Source: Pseudomonas pudica (GTDB taxonomy: Bacteria > Pseudomonadota > Gammaproteobacteria > Pseudomonadales > Pseudomonadaceae). From it: a stretch of 64,000 nucleotides of DNA. The position numbers were made by a program, and so were the translations under genes. The notes beneath the pieces are model-generated. The model saw only the letters and a program-made list of their open reading frames with translations. It was not told the DNA's origin and did not search any database. Positions within the stretch are counted from its first letter, which is position 1. Each line of letters begins with the position of its first letter. Positions 54,650 to 62,277 of the stretch are shown in pieces. The stretch covers positions 1 through 64,000 of the forward strand of contig NZ_JADLJS010000008.1 of NCBI RefSeq assembly GCF_015680405.1. Direction: 5' to 3'.

Positions 54650-54787
54650 TCAGGCGAGGTGTGGCGAGAAGGTGAAGGCAAACAGCACGCTGCGGCGACG
54701 CTTGAGCACCGTGTCGCTCGGCCACGCGCGACGCAGGGCCTGGAAGGCAGGCTGGCGGGCGTTTGGCAGGGACTGGGGACGGCACAT
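54650..54787 (-). CDS. Possible 45-aa basic small protein
   Basis: Reads MCRPQSLPNARQPAFQALRR followed by AWPSDTVLKRRRSVLFAFTF and SPHLA. Rich in Arg, with no strong ribosome-binding site. It lies 83 bases upstream of the MFS gene on the same strand, so it might be a leader peptide or a small protein of the same transcript. Only its composition and position speak for it. Confidence 0.25.
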   Translation of the reverse strand: MCRPQSLPNARQPAFQALRRAWPSDTVLKRRRSVLFAFTFSPHLA

Positions 54788-54902
54788 TGCTTTGACTACT
54801 ACGCAGGTGGTTGAAGAAAGGGCGGACTCTAGGTCAAGGGTGGTCAAGTCGTCAAATTTCGGGGAGCAACCGCCTTGCATGGCCTCCAGACCTGCGCGGG
54901 CC

Positions 54903-54999
54903 GTTGTAGGAGCAGCCTTGTGCTGCGAAGAGGCCGGCAAGACAACAAATTGTCTTCGCCAGTAATGGCCGCTTCGCAGCACAAGGCTGCTCCTACAGG
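54903..54999. repeat. REP variant (GTAGGAGCAGCCTTGTGCTG type), inverted pair
   Basis: Arms of about 25 bases, perfectly complementary over GTAGGAGCAGCCTTGTGCTG. This is a third REP core in the window, distinct from the GGGAGCGGG type. Confidence 0.8.
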
Positions 55000-55013
55000 T
55001 TCTGTGCATGCTT

Positions 55014-56228
55014 TCAGCGCTTGCCGGTACTTGGCAAGAACACTGCCAACAACCCGAACAACGGCAGGAACGAACACACCTCGTACACATACTCGATGCC
55101 ACGCAGGTCCGCCACATACCCCAGCAAGGCCGCACCGATGCCACCAAAGCCGAACATCAGCCCGAAGAAGATCCCTGCAATCATGCCTACGCTGCCCGGC
55201 ACCAGCTCCTGCGCATACACCACGATCGCGGAAAATGCCGAAGCCAGGATAAAGCCGATCACCACGCTCAACACGGTGGTCCAGAACAGGTCGGCATACG
55301 GCAGCACCAGGGTGAACGGCGCCACGCCGAGGATCGAGAACCAGATCACCGCCTTGCGCCCGATGCGGTCACCGATCGGCCCGCCAAAGAAGGTACCTGC
55401 CGCCACCGCACCGAGGAACAGGAACAGGTGCAGCTGCGAGCTGGCCACCGACACCTCGAACTTCTCGATCAGGTAGAAGGTGAAGTAGCTGGTGAAGCTG
55501 GCCATGTAGAAGTACTTGGAGAACACCAGCAGGCCCAGCACGATCAGCGCCGCGACCACCCGCCCGCGGGAAATGCCGTGGGTCGCCTGCACTGCCTTGC
55601 GCGCCTTGGCCTGGTTGAGGTGCTCCTTGTACCAGCCACGCAGCATCAGGGTGACGCCGAGGAAGAACAGCGCAGCCAGGCCGAACCAGGCCACGTGGCT
55701 CTGGCCGAACGGAATGACAATGGCCGCTGCCAGCAGCGGGCCCAGCGCAGAGCCGGTGTTGCCGCCGACCTGGAAGGTCGACTGGGCCAGGCCGAAGCGC
55801 CCGCCCGAGGCCAGGCGCGCAATACGCGAGGTTTCCGGGTGGAAGGTCGACGAGCCGATCCCCACCAGTGCCGAGGCCAGCAGGATCATGGGGAAGCTGC
55901 CGACGAAGGCCAGCATCACGATACCCACCAAGGTACACAGGGTACCCAGCGGCAGCAGGTTCGGCGTCGGTCGGCGATCGGTGAAGAAGCCGACCCAAGG
56001 TTGCAGCAGCGAGGCGGTGATCTGGAACGTCAGGGTAATCATGCCGATCTGGGCGAAACTCAGGTCGTAGTTGGCCTTGAGCATCGGGTAGATCGCCGGC
56101 AGCACCGACTGGATCAGGTCATTGATCAGGTGCGCCAGGGCGCAGAAACCGATAATGCGCATCACCAGCGGGGTGGCTTGGCTTGCCGCCGCACTGGTGG
56201 GCGCCGTGGAGGCGCTACTGATAGCCAT
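55014..56228 (-). CDS. MFS transporter, fosmidomycin-resistance (Fsr) type
   Basis: 404 aa, 12 hydrophobic segments. Fsr-family features are ALAHLINDLIQSVLPAIYPM and LVGIGSSTFHPETSRIARLA. The start 56228 (MAISSASTAPT) has GGAG upstream; the frame is open 16 codons further but without a ribosome-binding site. Divergent from the truncated fecR gene, sharing the region with a strong Fur box, so it may itself be iron-regulated. Confidence 0.88.
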   Translation of the reverse strand: MAISSASTAPTSAAASQATPLVMRIIGFCALAHLINDLIQSVLPAIYPMLKANYDLSFAQIGMITLTFQITASLLQPWVGFFTDRRPTPNLLPLGTLCTLVGIVMLAFVGSFPMILLASALVGIGSSTFHPETSRIARLASGGRFGLAQSTFQVGGNTGSALGPLLAAAIVIPFGQSHVAWFGLAALFFLGVTLMLRGWYKEHLNQAKARKAVQATHGISRGRVVAALIVLGLLVFSKYFYMASFTSYFTFYLIEKFEVSVASSQLHLFLFLGAVAAGTFFGGPIGDRIGRKAVIWFSILGVAPFTLVLPYADLFWTTVLSVVIGFILASAFSAIVVYAQELVPGSVGMIAGIFFGLMFGFGGIGAALLGYVADLRGIEYVYEVCSFLPLFGLLAVFLPSTGKR

Positions 56229-56320
56229 GTGCCTGAATCTCCGTCGGCAGTTTGGGATCCGATTATCGGAAAACAAATAGATACATAGCTACCTTTTTTC
56301 TCTCTCTGTCGCGACTCACT

Positions 56321-56335
56321 TGAAAATGGTTATCA
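56321..56335. promoter_or_regulatory. Strong candidate Fur box
   Basis: TGAAAATGGTTATCA matches the 7-1-7 Fur consensus TGATAATnATTATCA at 12 of 14 positions. It lies between the divergent fsr-like MFS gene and the orphan FecR-like gene. Confidence 0.75.
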
Positions 56336-56410
56336 ATATAATTAGCATCCTTGGCCCATACCCCCGTCATCGTTGGGCGAAACGGCCCCTAACGCGAGCA
56401 GATCGAACCC

Positions 56411-56974
56411 ATGAGCCCGACGCCCGCCGAGCAGTTGCAGCCTGCCCGCCCCCGCCCGCGGCAGATCAACACGCGCCACAGCCCATTGGGCAGATGGCTG
56501 GCACTGCTATTCCTGCTGGGGCTGGGCGCTGCAGCCTATCTGTACTGGCCGCTGATGCAGCGCCTGGGCAGCGAATTGCACACCGATGCAGGTGAGCGCC
56601 GCAGCATCCGCCTGGCCGACGGCACCACCCTGCACCTGGGCAGCGCCAGCGCGATTAACGCCGACCTGCGCGGCCGCACGCGCCAGCTGCAGCTGGTGCA
56701 GGGCCGGGTATACCTTGAAGTGATGCTCGACGGCCGAGCCATGGAAGTGACTGTGGGCGATGCGCGCGTCCAGGTGTTTGGTACCCGCCTGCAGGTCGCC
56801 CGCCATGCTGGTCATGACGAACTGGTGGTGCTCAACGGCAAAGCCATGGTCATCCAGCGCGGCGAACAGCGCATGGTGTCGGCGGGCGAGCGGGTAACCT
56901 TCGATGGCGCAAGTATCGGCCCGGTACTGAAAGCCGACCTCAAGGCCACCGATGGCTGGCGCATCGGGCAGTAG
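56411..56974 (+). CDS. Truncated orphan FecR-like protein
   Basis: 187 aa. One membrane segment (LALLFLLGLGAAAYLYWPLM, residues about 30-49) followed by a complete FecR domain (RRSIRLADGTTLHLGSASAI; QLVQGRVYLEVMLDGRAMEV; VVLNGKAMVIQRGEQRMVS). The N-terminal DUF4880-type anti-sigma region is absent, replaced by a short Pro/Arg-rich tail, and the protein ends at TDGWRIGQ, where the C-terminal STN-like part of FecR normally begins. No sigma factor or receptor is adjacent. Probably a remnant of a FecI/FecR system or a repurposed single-domain protein; a strong Fur box lies 75 bases upstream. Confidence 0.75.
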   Translation: MSPTPAEQLQPARPRPRQINTRHSPLGRWLALLFLLGLGAAAYLYWPLMQRLGSELHTDAGERRSIRLADGTTLHLGSASAINADLRGRTRQLQLVQGRVYLEVMLDGRAMEVTVGDARVQVFGTRLQVARHAGHDELVVLNGKAMVIQRGEQRMVSAGERVTFDGASIGPVLKADLKATDGWRIGQ

Positions 56975-57062
56975 AAAGCCGGCGGCATGCCGTTGGACAC
57001 GGCAGAACGCGGGCCTGGCCGCTAAGTTTTTGAAAGCGTGCAAATTTTTTTTGAAATGAGTG

Positions 57063-57091
57063 TTGACAGAGGGGCCGTTCAAGAGAATAAT
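57063..57091 (+). promoter_or_regulatory. Sigma-70 promoter of tRNA-Met
   Basis: -35 TTGACA (57063-57068), 17-base spacer, -10 AATAAT (57086-57091), followed by the GC-rich discriminator GCGCGCC typical of stable-RNA promoters under stringent control. The tRNA begins 11 bases after the -10. Confidence 0.8.
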
Positions 57092-57101
57092 GCGCGCCAT
57101 C

Positions 57102-57178
57102 GGCTACATAGCTCAGTTGGTTAGAGCATAGCATTCATAATGCTGGGGTCCGGGGTTCAAGTCCCTGTGTAGCCACCA
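57102..57178 (+). tRNA. tRNA-Met (anticodon CAT, elongator)
   Basis: Acceptor GGCTACA pairs with TGTAGCC, with CCA encoded. The anticodon stem TAGCA/TGCTG encloses TTCATAA, anticodon CAT. The T-arm has GGTTCAAGTCC. The first base pair is G-C, so it is not the initiator tRNA, and the body does not match tRNA-Ile(CAT). Confidence 0.95.
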
Positions 57179-57188
57179 AACAAGACGA

Positions 57189-57216
57189 AGGGCTTACCGC
57201 AAGGTAAGCCCTTTTT
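57189..57216 (+). terminator. Rho-independent terminator after tRNA-Met
   Basis: AGGGCTTACC-GCAA-GGTAAGCCCT followed by TTTT: ten perfect pairs capped by a GNRA tetraloop. Confidence 0.95.
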
Positions 57217-57261
57217 CTTTGCCTGCAAAAAATGCCCCCTACTGGACATGCAATCGCCACC

Positions 57262-57876
57262 TCAACGCATGCCGGTCACCGCCACAGCCAGGCCCAACCC
57301 GATCAGCGCCAGGCCGATTACCCTGTCCACCAGCCTCTGTCGCTCGATCATCGCCTTGCGCAATGCCGCGCTGGAGAAGAACACCGCCACCAGACTGAAC
57401 CACAGCCAGTGGGCAACGGACATGAAAGCGCCGTAGGCAAAATCCAGCGCCAGCGAGCTGCCAGGCTGTACCACCTGAGTGAAGGCACTGATGACGAACA
57501 GCATGGTCTTGGGGTTGAGAGCGTTGGTCAGAAAGCCCGTGCGCAGGGCCTGCATTACGCTGGCGGCGGATGCGGCAGCCCCGTCGAGGGTTAGGCGCCG
57601 GGTGTTGGTCAGCGACTGGTAGCCCAGGTAGACCAGGTAACCCGCGCCCAGCACTTTCATGCCCATAAACAGGGTCGGGCTCTGGCTGATGATCACCGCA
57701 ATGCCCAGCACCGTGTACAGGACATGCACCTGCACTCCCAGGGCAATGCCCACGGCAGCCGCCAGCCCGGCCTTGCGGCCCTGTGCATAACTGCTTCGGG
57801 TGACCATGGCGAAGTCGGCACCGGGGCTGATGACGGCAAGCAGGGTGAACAGTGCGACGGCGATGAGTTCGGTCAT
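57262..57876 (-). CDS. LysE/RhtB-family amino-acid exporter
   Basis: 204 aa with six hydrophobic segments. Family motif ISPGADFAMVTRSSYAQGRK near the N-terminus and LNPKTMLFVISAF in the middle. The start 57876 (MTELIAVALFTLLAV) is the family start; the frame is open far upstream into a REP and that part is not protein. Divergent from the LysR gene 58123, which may regulate it. Confidence 0.9.
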   Translation of the reverse strand: MTELIAVALFTLLAVISPGADFAMVTRSSYAQGRKAGLAAAVGIALGVQVHVLYTVLGIAVIISQSPTLFMGMKVLGAGYLVYLGYQSLTNTRRLTLDGAAASAASVMQALRTGFLTNALNPKTMLFVISAFTQVVQPGSSLALDFAYGAFMSVAHWLWFSLVAVFFSSAALRKAMIERQRLVDRVIGLALIGLGLAVAVTGMR

Positions 57877-57999
57877 GCTGGTGGCTCTCGATAGGCGATG
57901 GAAATGCACAGACCAGGTAATTATCGAGAGCTTATAGACCAGGAAAAATCGATTTATAGTGAAGCAAATCTGATAGTTTTCTTCACAGATATATAGAAC

Positions 58000-58108
58000 C
58001 TGTGTCGGCCTCTTCGCGGGTAAACCCGCTCCCACAAGTGATACGCCGCCCTCAGGCTTTGTGAAGTTCCTCTGGGAGCGGGTTTACCCGCGAAGAGGTC
58101 GGCACAGG
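58000..58108. repeat. REP pair between lysE-like and lysR genes
   Basis: GTCGGCCTCTTCGCGGGTAA...GCTCCCACA and the inverse GGGAGCGGGTTTACCCGCGA...GGTCGGCAC. It ends 14 bases before the LysR start codon, so it may form part of the transcript leader. Confidence 0.85.
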
Positions 58109-58122
58109 CAAACAGGGATGCC

Positions 58123-59040
58123 ATGAAACTGCCGCCACTCAACGCCTTCCGCTACTTCGACATCGCCGCCGAAACCGAGAGCTTCGTGCGCGCCGCCGAG
58201 CACCTGCACGTCACCCATGGCGCAGTCAGCCGCCAGGTGCGCCTGCTTGAAGAAAGCCTTGGTGTGGAGTTGTTCGAGCGCCGCAACCGGGCCATTTTCC
58301 TCACCCCTGCCGGCCGTGCCTTGCAAGGCACTACCCAGGCGATCTTCGAGCAGCTCGAAGGCGCCGTGCAGCGCTTGCAGCAACAGGCCCGCGACAACGT
58401 GCTGGTGTTGTCGTGCGAGCCGACCATCGCCATGCGCTGGCTGATCCCGCGCCTGCCCCGCTTCCATGCCGCCAATCCCGACCTGCAGTTGCACCTGGTG
58501 GCCGCAGGCGGGCCACTGGACTTCGCCCGCACTGGTGTCGACCTGGCAATTCGCCGCGATGACTTTCACTGGGACAAGCAGCTGTACAACCAGAAGATCT
58601 GCGACGAATGGATCGGCCCGGTCTGCCATCCCGCCGCCCCCACCCAACTTGAAGGCCAACGCCTGCTGCACAGCGCCACCCGCCCCGGCGCCTGGCCCAA
58701 CTGGCTGCGCCTGAGCGGCCAGCAGGCCCGACATACCGAGCGCGGCGACTACGAACACTTCTACCTGTCGATTCAGGCCGCCAGCGCCGGCCTGGGCCTG
58801 GCCATGGCCTCAGCCCTCATGGTGCGCGACGAACTAGACAGCGGCCAATTACAGGCGCCGTTCGGCTTTGTGCGTGATGGCTCGGCATACCAACTGCTCA
58901 GCCCCAAGCCGCTGGAAGACGACGGCAAGCGCCAGCGCTTCGCCACGTGGGTGACGGGCGAATGCAGGAGCTGCCTGGCTCATCTGGGCTTGATACAGAA
59001 CGACGAACCTGCACGGCCGTCGCCACCCCAGGTGCGATAA
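58123..59040 (+). CDS. LysR-family transcriptional regulator (GcvA-like)
   Basis: 305 aa. N-terminal winged helix-turn-helix (residues about 5-65: LNAFRYFDIAAETESFVRAA; VTHGAVSRQVRLLEESLGVE), then the effector-binding domain (TIAMRWLIPRLPRFHAANPD). It resembles GcvA-type regulators, many of which control nearby divergent amino-acid genes. The last 61 bases overlap the convergent M15 peptidase gene. Confidence 0.9.
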   Translation: MKLPPLNAFRYFDIAAETESFVRAAEHLHVTHGAVSRQVRLLEESLGVELFERRNRAIFLTPAGRALQGTTQAIFEQLEGAVQRLQQQARDNVLVLSCEPTIAMRWLIPRLPRFHAANPDLQLHLVAAGGPLDFARTGVDLAIRRDDFHWDKQLYNQKICDEWIGPVCHPAAPTQLEGQRLLHSATRPGAWPNWLRLSGQQARHTERGDYEHFYLSIQAASAGLGLAMASALMVRDELDSGQLQAPFGFVRDGSAYQLLSPKPLEDDGKRQRFATWVTGECRSCLAHLGLIQNDEPARPSPPQVR

Positions 59041-59561
59041 CCCGCGGTATCCAGATGAATACGCCCGGACGGATAGCGCCCCAGGCCCATGTTCCAGGCC
59101 TGGCCATACTGCTGCCAGAAACGGCACAGGGGGTTGGGGTCCGCCCAGTCGGGTAGCAGGATATCGACGGCGAACGCCCGGGTATGGGCGCTGTTGGCCG
59201 CCCCGCCGGCGCAGACGTTCAGGCGTGGGTCTCGATAGGCCGAAACCACCTCGAACTGGCGCAGGATGCCCTGGTCATGGAGCGTCTTGATCAGCGAGAG
59301 CGTCGAGCGCACCGCGGGCCAGTTGCTGGTGGGCGGCACGGCGAAGGGGGACGCGTGGCACAGCTTCCAGTCCGAAGCCGAACGCAGCAGTTGATGGATA
59401 GGCACCATGCCGTAAAGGCGGGCATCCACAAGCATCTCGCGAAATGGCCGTGTCTGATGGTCGCCGGCCCATTGAGCGAACAACCAGACATCACGCTCAT
59501 CAGCCTTCGCCACCGCACACAACATGGCCAGCACCAGCGGCAGCCATCCAGCTCTTTTCAT
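58980..59561 (-). CDS. Secreted M15-type D-Ala-D-Ala carboxypeptidase-like protein
   Basis: 193 aa with signal peptide (MKRAGWLPLVLAMLCAVAKA). The M15 zinc pattern is visible in SAHTRAFAVDILLPD (His and Asp) and GRIHLDTAGYRTWG (His). Members cleave peptidoglycan peptides or are lysin-like. The start 59561 was chosen for the signal peptide; upstream frame is rejected. Its 3' end overlaps the convergent LysR gene by 61 bases. Confidence 0.8.
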   Translation of the reverse strand: MKRAGWLPLVLAMLCAVAKADERDVWLFAQWAGDHQTRPFREMLVDARLYGMVPIHQLLRSASDWKLCHASPFAVPPTSNWPAVRSTLSLIKTLHDQGILRQFEVVSAYRDPRLNVCAGGAANSAHTRAFAVDILLPDWADPNPLCRFWQQYGQAWNMGLGRYPSGRIHLDTAGYRTWGGDGRAGSSFCIKPR

Positions 59562-59628
59562 CCCTGCACCCCTTGCCACAGTATGTGCCACGCTGCCGAA
59601 TACGGCTGCGCCCAACAAGGAGTTAAGC

Positions 59629-60786
59629 ATGCACAAGATGGCAATACCGAGCCTTGCCGCCCTGGCCTTCAGCGGCCTTGCAGCCGCCGATGCGCGAATC
59701 GACCTGGGCGACGCCCAGCGCGTCACCCGCCTTTTCGCCTTCCCCAACAACTGCCACGTGATCTGTTATCGCGACTGGACCCTGGAGCAAACCGTAGAAC
59801 ACTATCTGACCCAAAGCGTTCGCCGCGACGGCCATGCCGCTGCCCAGGTACATGTAAGCCGCGACAACGATCGCCTGCACGCAACCATCAGTGGCGTACC
59901 CGCCAACTATGCAAAACCCCTGCGCAAGCTGCTCGACAGCGGTGATCTTGCCTATCAGGCAGCCACTCGGCTGAACGAGGAAGGCAAATGGTCCTATGAC
60001 TGGTATCTGTTCCTGCCACTGGGCATGGCCCTGCAGAATCGCCGCAGCATCGAACTGCTGCACTTCCCGCCGGACTACTCGCTGACCCAGGCCCAGGACT
60101 ACCTGCGCTCCAATACCACCGACCGCTGGGCCGAGCTGTTGACATTCAACGGCGTCGACGCCAGCCAGACCCCGGCCTACCAGACCATCATCGATATCGC
60201 TCCCATCGCCGCCCCCGCCAGCGCGGGTGAAACGCTGAAGGAAACCTACAGCTACTTCAAGGACTACCAGGTGCGCATGGTCAGCGAGATGACTCTGCAA
60301 AACCCCGCCAGGCCCCTGCCGATGGTGGCCTTCGGCGCGCCGGTACGCAGCTGGATCCAGCAGCAGTACGGGCCACAGGTAGATGTGCTGGGCCTGGTCA
60401 GCATCAGCCCGCAGCCAGGTGCCAAGGTGCCGGTGCTGGGTGCCAACCACCCTAGTGCCATCTGGTATGCCTCTAACAAGGACAGCCATGGTGGCGACCA
60501 GGATGCAGCCGATGCTGCTGGTTTGAAGATGATGGGGCAGGACCTGACGGCCGCCTGCTGGCAGGCGGGGATGGGGCGCAATCAGCGGGCCGACGCCAAG
60601 CTGACGCTGGATGCCTGCTCGAACAAGTGGCAGGTGACGCAGAAGAAACAGACCTGCGAACTGTTCTTCCGCACCGTGCGCAAGTACACGCCAGAGCAGG
60701 CCGCAGCCAAATGCAATACCGGCAGCGTGACCAGAAGCCTGCGCGACCTGGCCAAGCCGATGGAGGCCCAGCCACAGGACCTGTGA
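59629..60786 (+). CDS. Uncharacterised exported protein
   Basis: 385 aa, no family recognised. Signal peptide MHKMAIPSLAALAFSGLAAA, cleavage near ADA. The mature part is mixed alpha/beta with several cysteines (NNCHVICYRD, LTAACWQAG, LDACSNKW, KKQTCELF, AKCNTG), suggesting periplasmic disulfides. AAGGAG lies seven bases before ATG 59629. Convergent with rimI, divergent from the M15 peptidase. Confidence 0.7.
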   Translation: MHKMAIPSLAALAFSGLAAADARIDLGDAQRVTRLFAFPNNCHVICYRDWTLEQTVEHYLTQSVRRDGHAAAQVHVSRDNDRLHATISGVPANYAKPLRKLLDSGDLAYQAATRLNEEGKWSYDWYLFLPLGMALQNRRSIELLHFPPDYSLTQAQDYLRSNTTDRWAELLTFNGVDASQTPAYQTIIDIAPIAAPASAGETLKETYSYFKDYQVRMVSEMTLQNPARPLPMVAFGAPVRSWIQQQYGPQVDVLGLVSISPQPGAKVPVLGANHPSAIWYASNKDSHGGDQDAADAAGLKMMGQDLTAACWQAGMGRNQRADAKLTLDACSNKWQVTQKKQTCELFFRTVRKYTPEQAAAKCNTGSVTRSLRDLAKPMEAQPQDL

Positions 60787-60802
60787 ATGAAGCCCGCCCT
60801 GC

Positions 60803-61258
60803 TCAATCTTCGAGCAGGGTGCAGGCCATCACCAGCGCGTCTTCACGGCCGCCGGCAACCGGGTAATAGTCGCGGCGGCGGCCGATTTCGTTGAACCCGT
60901 AGCGCTCGTACAAACGATAGGCCGACTGGTTGCTGGCGCGCACTTCCAGGAAGCACTCGCGGCCATTGAGCTGGTAGGCCCGGGCCATCAGGTGCTCGAG
61001 CAGGCGCAGGCCCAGGCCGCGGCCCTGATTTTCCGGCTTGACGGTGATGTTGAGCAGGTGCGCCTCGTCGATGATCACGTTGATCACGCCGTGGCCCACC
61101 TGCTGCTGGCCGTCGAACATCAGCCAGACTTCGTACGACTTGAGCGCATCCTGAAAAATCCCGCGCGTCCAGGGATGACTGAACGCGGCATATTCGATCT
61201 TAAGTACGGCATCCAGATCCGCCTCGGTCATAGGGCGGAAACTGATCGAGTCACTCAT
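60803..61258 (-). CDS. rimI: Ribosomal protein S18-alanine N-acetyltransferase
   Basis: 151-aa GNAT enzyme that acetylates the N-terminal Ala of S18. Acetyl-CoA motif VKPENQGRGLGLRLLEHLM and the RimI signature LEVRASNQSAYRLYERYGF are clear. The start overlaps the holD stop by ATGA, the same holD-rimI pairing as in E. coli. Confidence 0.94.
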   Translation of the reverse strand: MSDSISFRPMTEADLDAVLKIEYAAFSHPWTRGIFQDALKSYEVWLMFDGQQQVGHGVINVIIDEAHLLNITVKPENQGRGLGLRLLEHLMARAYQLNGRECFLEVRASNQSAYRLYERYGFNEIGRRRDYYPVAGGREDALVMACTLLED

Positions 61259-62040
61259 TCAACGCTCTTCCAGCGCGCCATCAGCTGGCGCATGGCTTTC
61301 CAGACGTCCGCCTTGCGCTGCGGCTCGTCCATCAACAGTTCAAGGCCCGGCAAGGCCCAGGCTTCGCCCAGGCCCTCGAGCTTCAGGGGTTGGTAATAGG
61401 CTTCGCCGTCGACATTGGCGGCAAAGCGCAGCGCCGGCAGGCCGACCAGCCACAGGCAAGTGCACGGGGCGTCCTCCAGGCGCGCCTGGACAAAGCCCTG
61501 GACGAAATCGCGCGCCGCCTCCGGGCCCTGGTCCATGTTGCCGCGCACCAGCAGCGGCCAGCGCACCGGCTCGCCGATGATCTGCGGAGCGTCGGGCAGG
61601 TCGGCGGCGCGCAGCATGTCCTTGAGCAGCAGGTACGACGGGTCGCGGCTCTGGAACGGCTGGCCGGTGGCCAACTCCACCAGCAGCAGGCAGCTGCCGG
61701 CACGCAGCAACTGCAACGAGAAGCGCGGGGGTGGCACCGGGGCCGGGCGCGGTGGCGCGGCCTGCTCCTCGGCCTCGGCAGGCTTGGCGGCCGGCTTGGG
61801 CGCACTGCCCGGGCGCGGAATCTCGATTTTGGGCCGCTCGCCAGAGCGGGCCTGGGGAGTGGCCGGCGCCTCGTTGGCAGCCGGTGCCGGCCTTACGTCG
61901 AAATCGAGGTCCTCGACCGGCGCCACCGGCAGCAGCAGCTCGGGCCGCGACGGTGCGGCGAACGGCAGTTCGGCGCGCGGCAGCCAGTGCACCACTTGCA
62001 TGGCGGAAAGGTAGGCGCGGCGACGGGGTTCGGTGAGCAA
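61255..62040 (-). CDS. holD: DNA polymerase III psi subunit (HolD-like)
   Basis: 261 aa. In Pseudomonas the gene before rimI has been identified as the psi subunit, which links the clamp loader to chi and SSB. The N-terminus EPRRRAYLSAMQVVHWLPR follows the same spacing as the chi-binding tip of E. coli psi (RRDWQLQQLGITQW). This supports a start at TTG 62040, not at ATG 62001, which would remove the segment. A Pro/Ala-rich linker (residues about 45-105) makes it about twice the E. coli length. The C-terminal domain contains LRAGSCLLLVELATGQPF and ALPGLELLMDEPQRK. Four-base overlap with rimI. Confidence 0.7.
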   Translation of the reverse strand: MLTEPRRRAYLSAMQVVHWLPRAELPFAAPSRPELLLPVAPVEDLDFDVRPAPAANEAPATPQARSGERPKIEIPRPGSAPKPAAKPAEAEEQAAPPRPAPVPPPRFSLQLLRAGSCLLLVELATGQPFQSRDPSYLLLKDMLRAADLPDAPQIIGEPVRWPLLVRGNMDQGPEAARDFVQGFVQARLEDAPCTCLWLVGLPALRFAANVDGEAYYQPLKLEGLGEAWALPGLELLMDEPQRKADVWKAMRQLMARWKSVE

Positions 62041-62111
62041 GGGGCGGGTTTCCGAGGGGTGAAGGCAATAGGGGATTCTAACGTGTACACCGTGTTTTTT
62101 GCAGCGCCTAT

Positions 62112-62145
62112 CAGACCGAGCGCCGCGCGGGCGGCGCTCGGTCTG
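62112..62145. repeat. Perfect 15-bp GC-rich palindrome upstream of holD and mksF
   Basis: CAGACCGAGCGCCGC and GCGGCGCTCGGTCTG with a GCGG loop, in the 237-base divergent region between holD and mksF. There is no T-tract directly after it in either direction. It could be an operator, an RNA hairpin in a leader, or a terminator for convergent leakage. Confidence 0.7.
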
Positions 62146-62277
62146 AATGCCACTACAAAAATCAAACCAAACCCACTTACGCCATAAGGTTATCCCCCAT
62201 TACAGACCAAGGGGTGAAAACCTCCCCCTCGGATGCAGTACAATCGCCCCCTTTTTCTTGGCAACGAGTCGAAGCCA

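Larger units (their letters stand above)
54567..55013. other. Intergenic region between two MFS genes
   Basis: The gap holds a possible 45-codon frame (54650-54787, listed separately) and a REP variant (54903-54999). The latter has arms GTAGGAGCAGCCTTGTGCTG and CAGCACAAGGCTGCTCCTAC, with an inner hairpin AAGACAA-CAAA-TTGTCTT. No promoter can be named with confidence. Confidence 0.6.
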
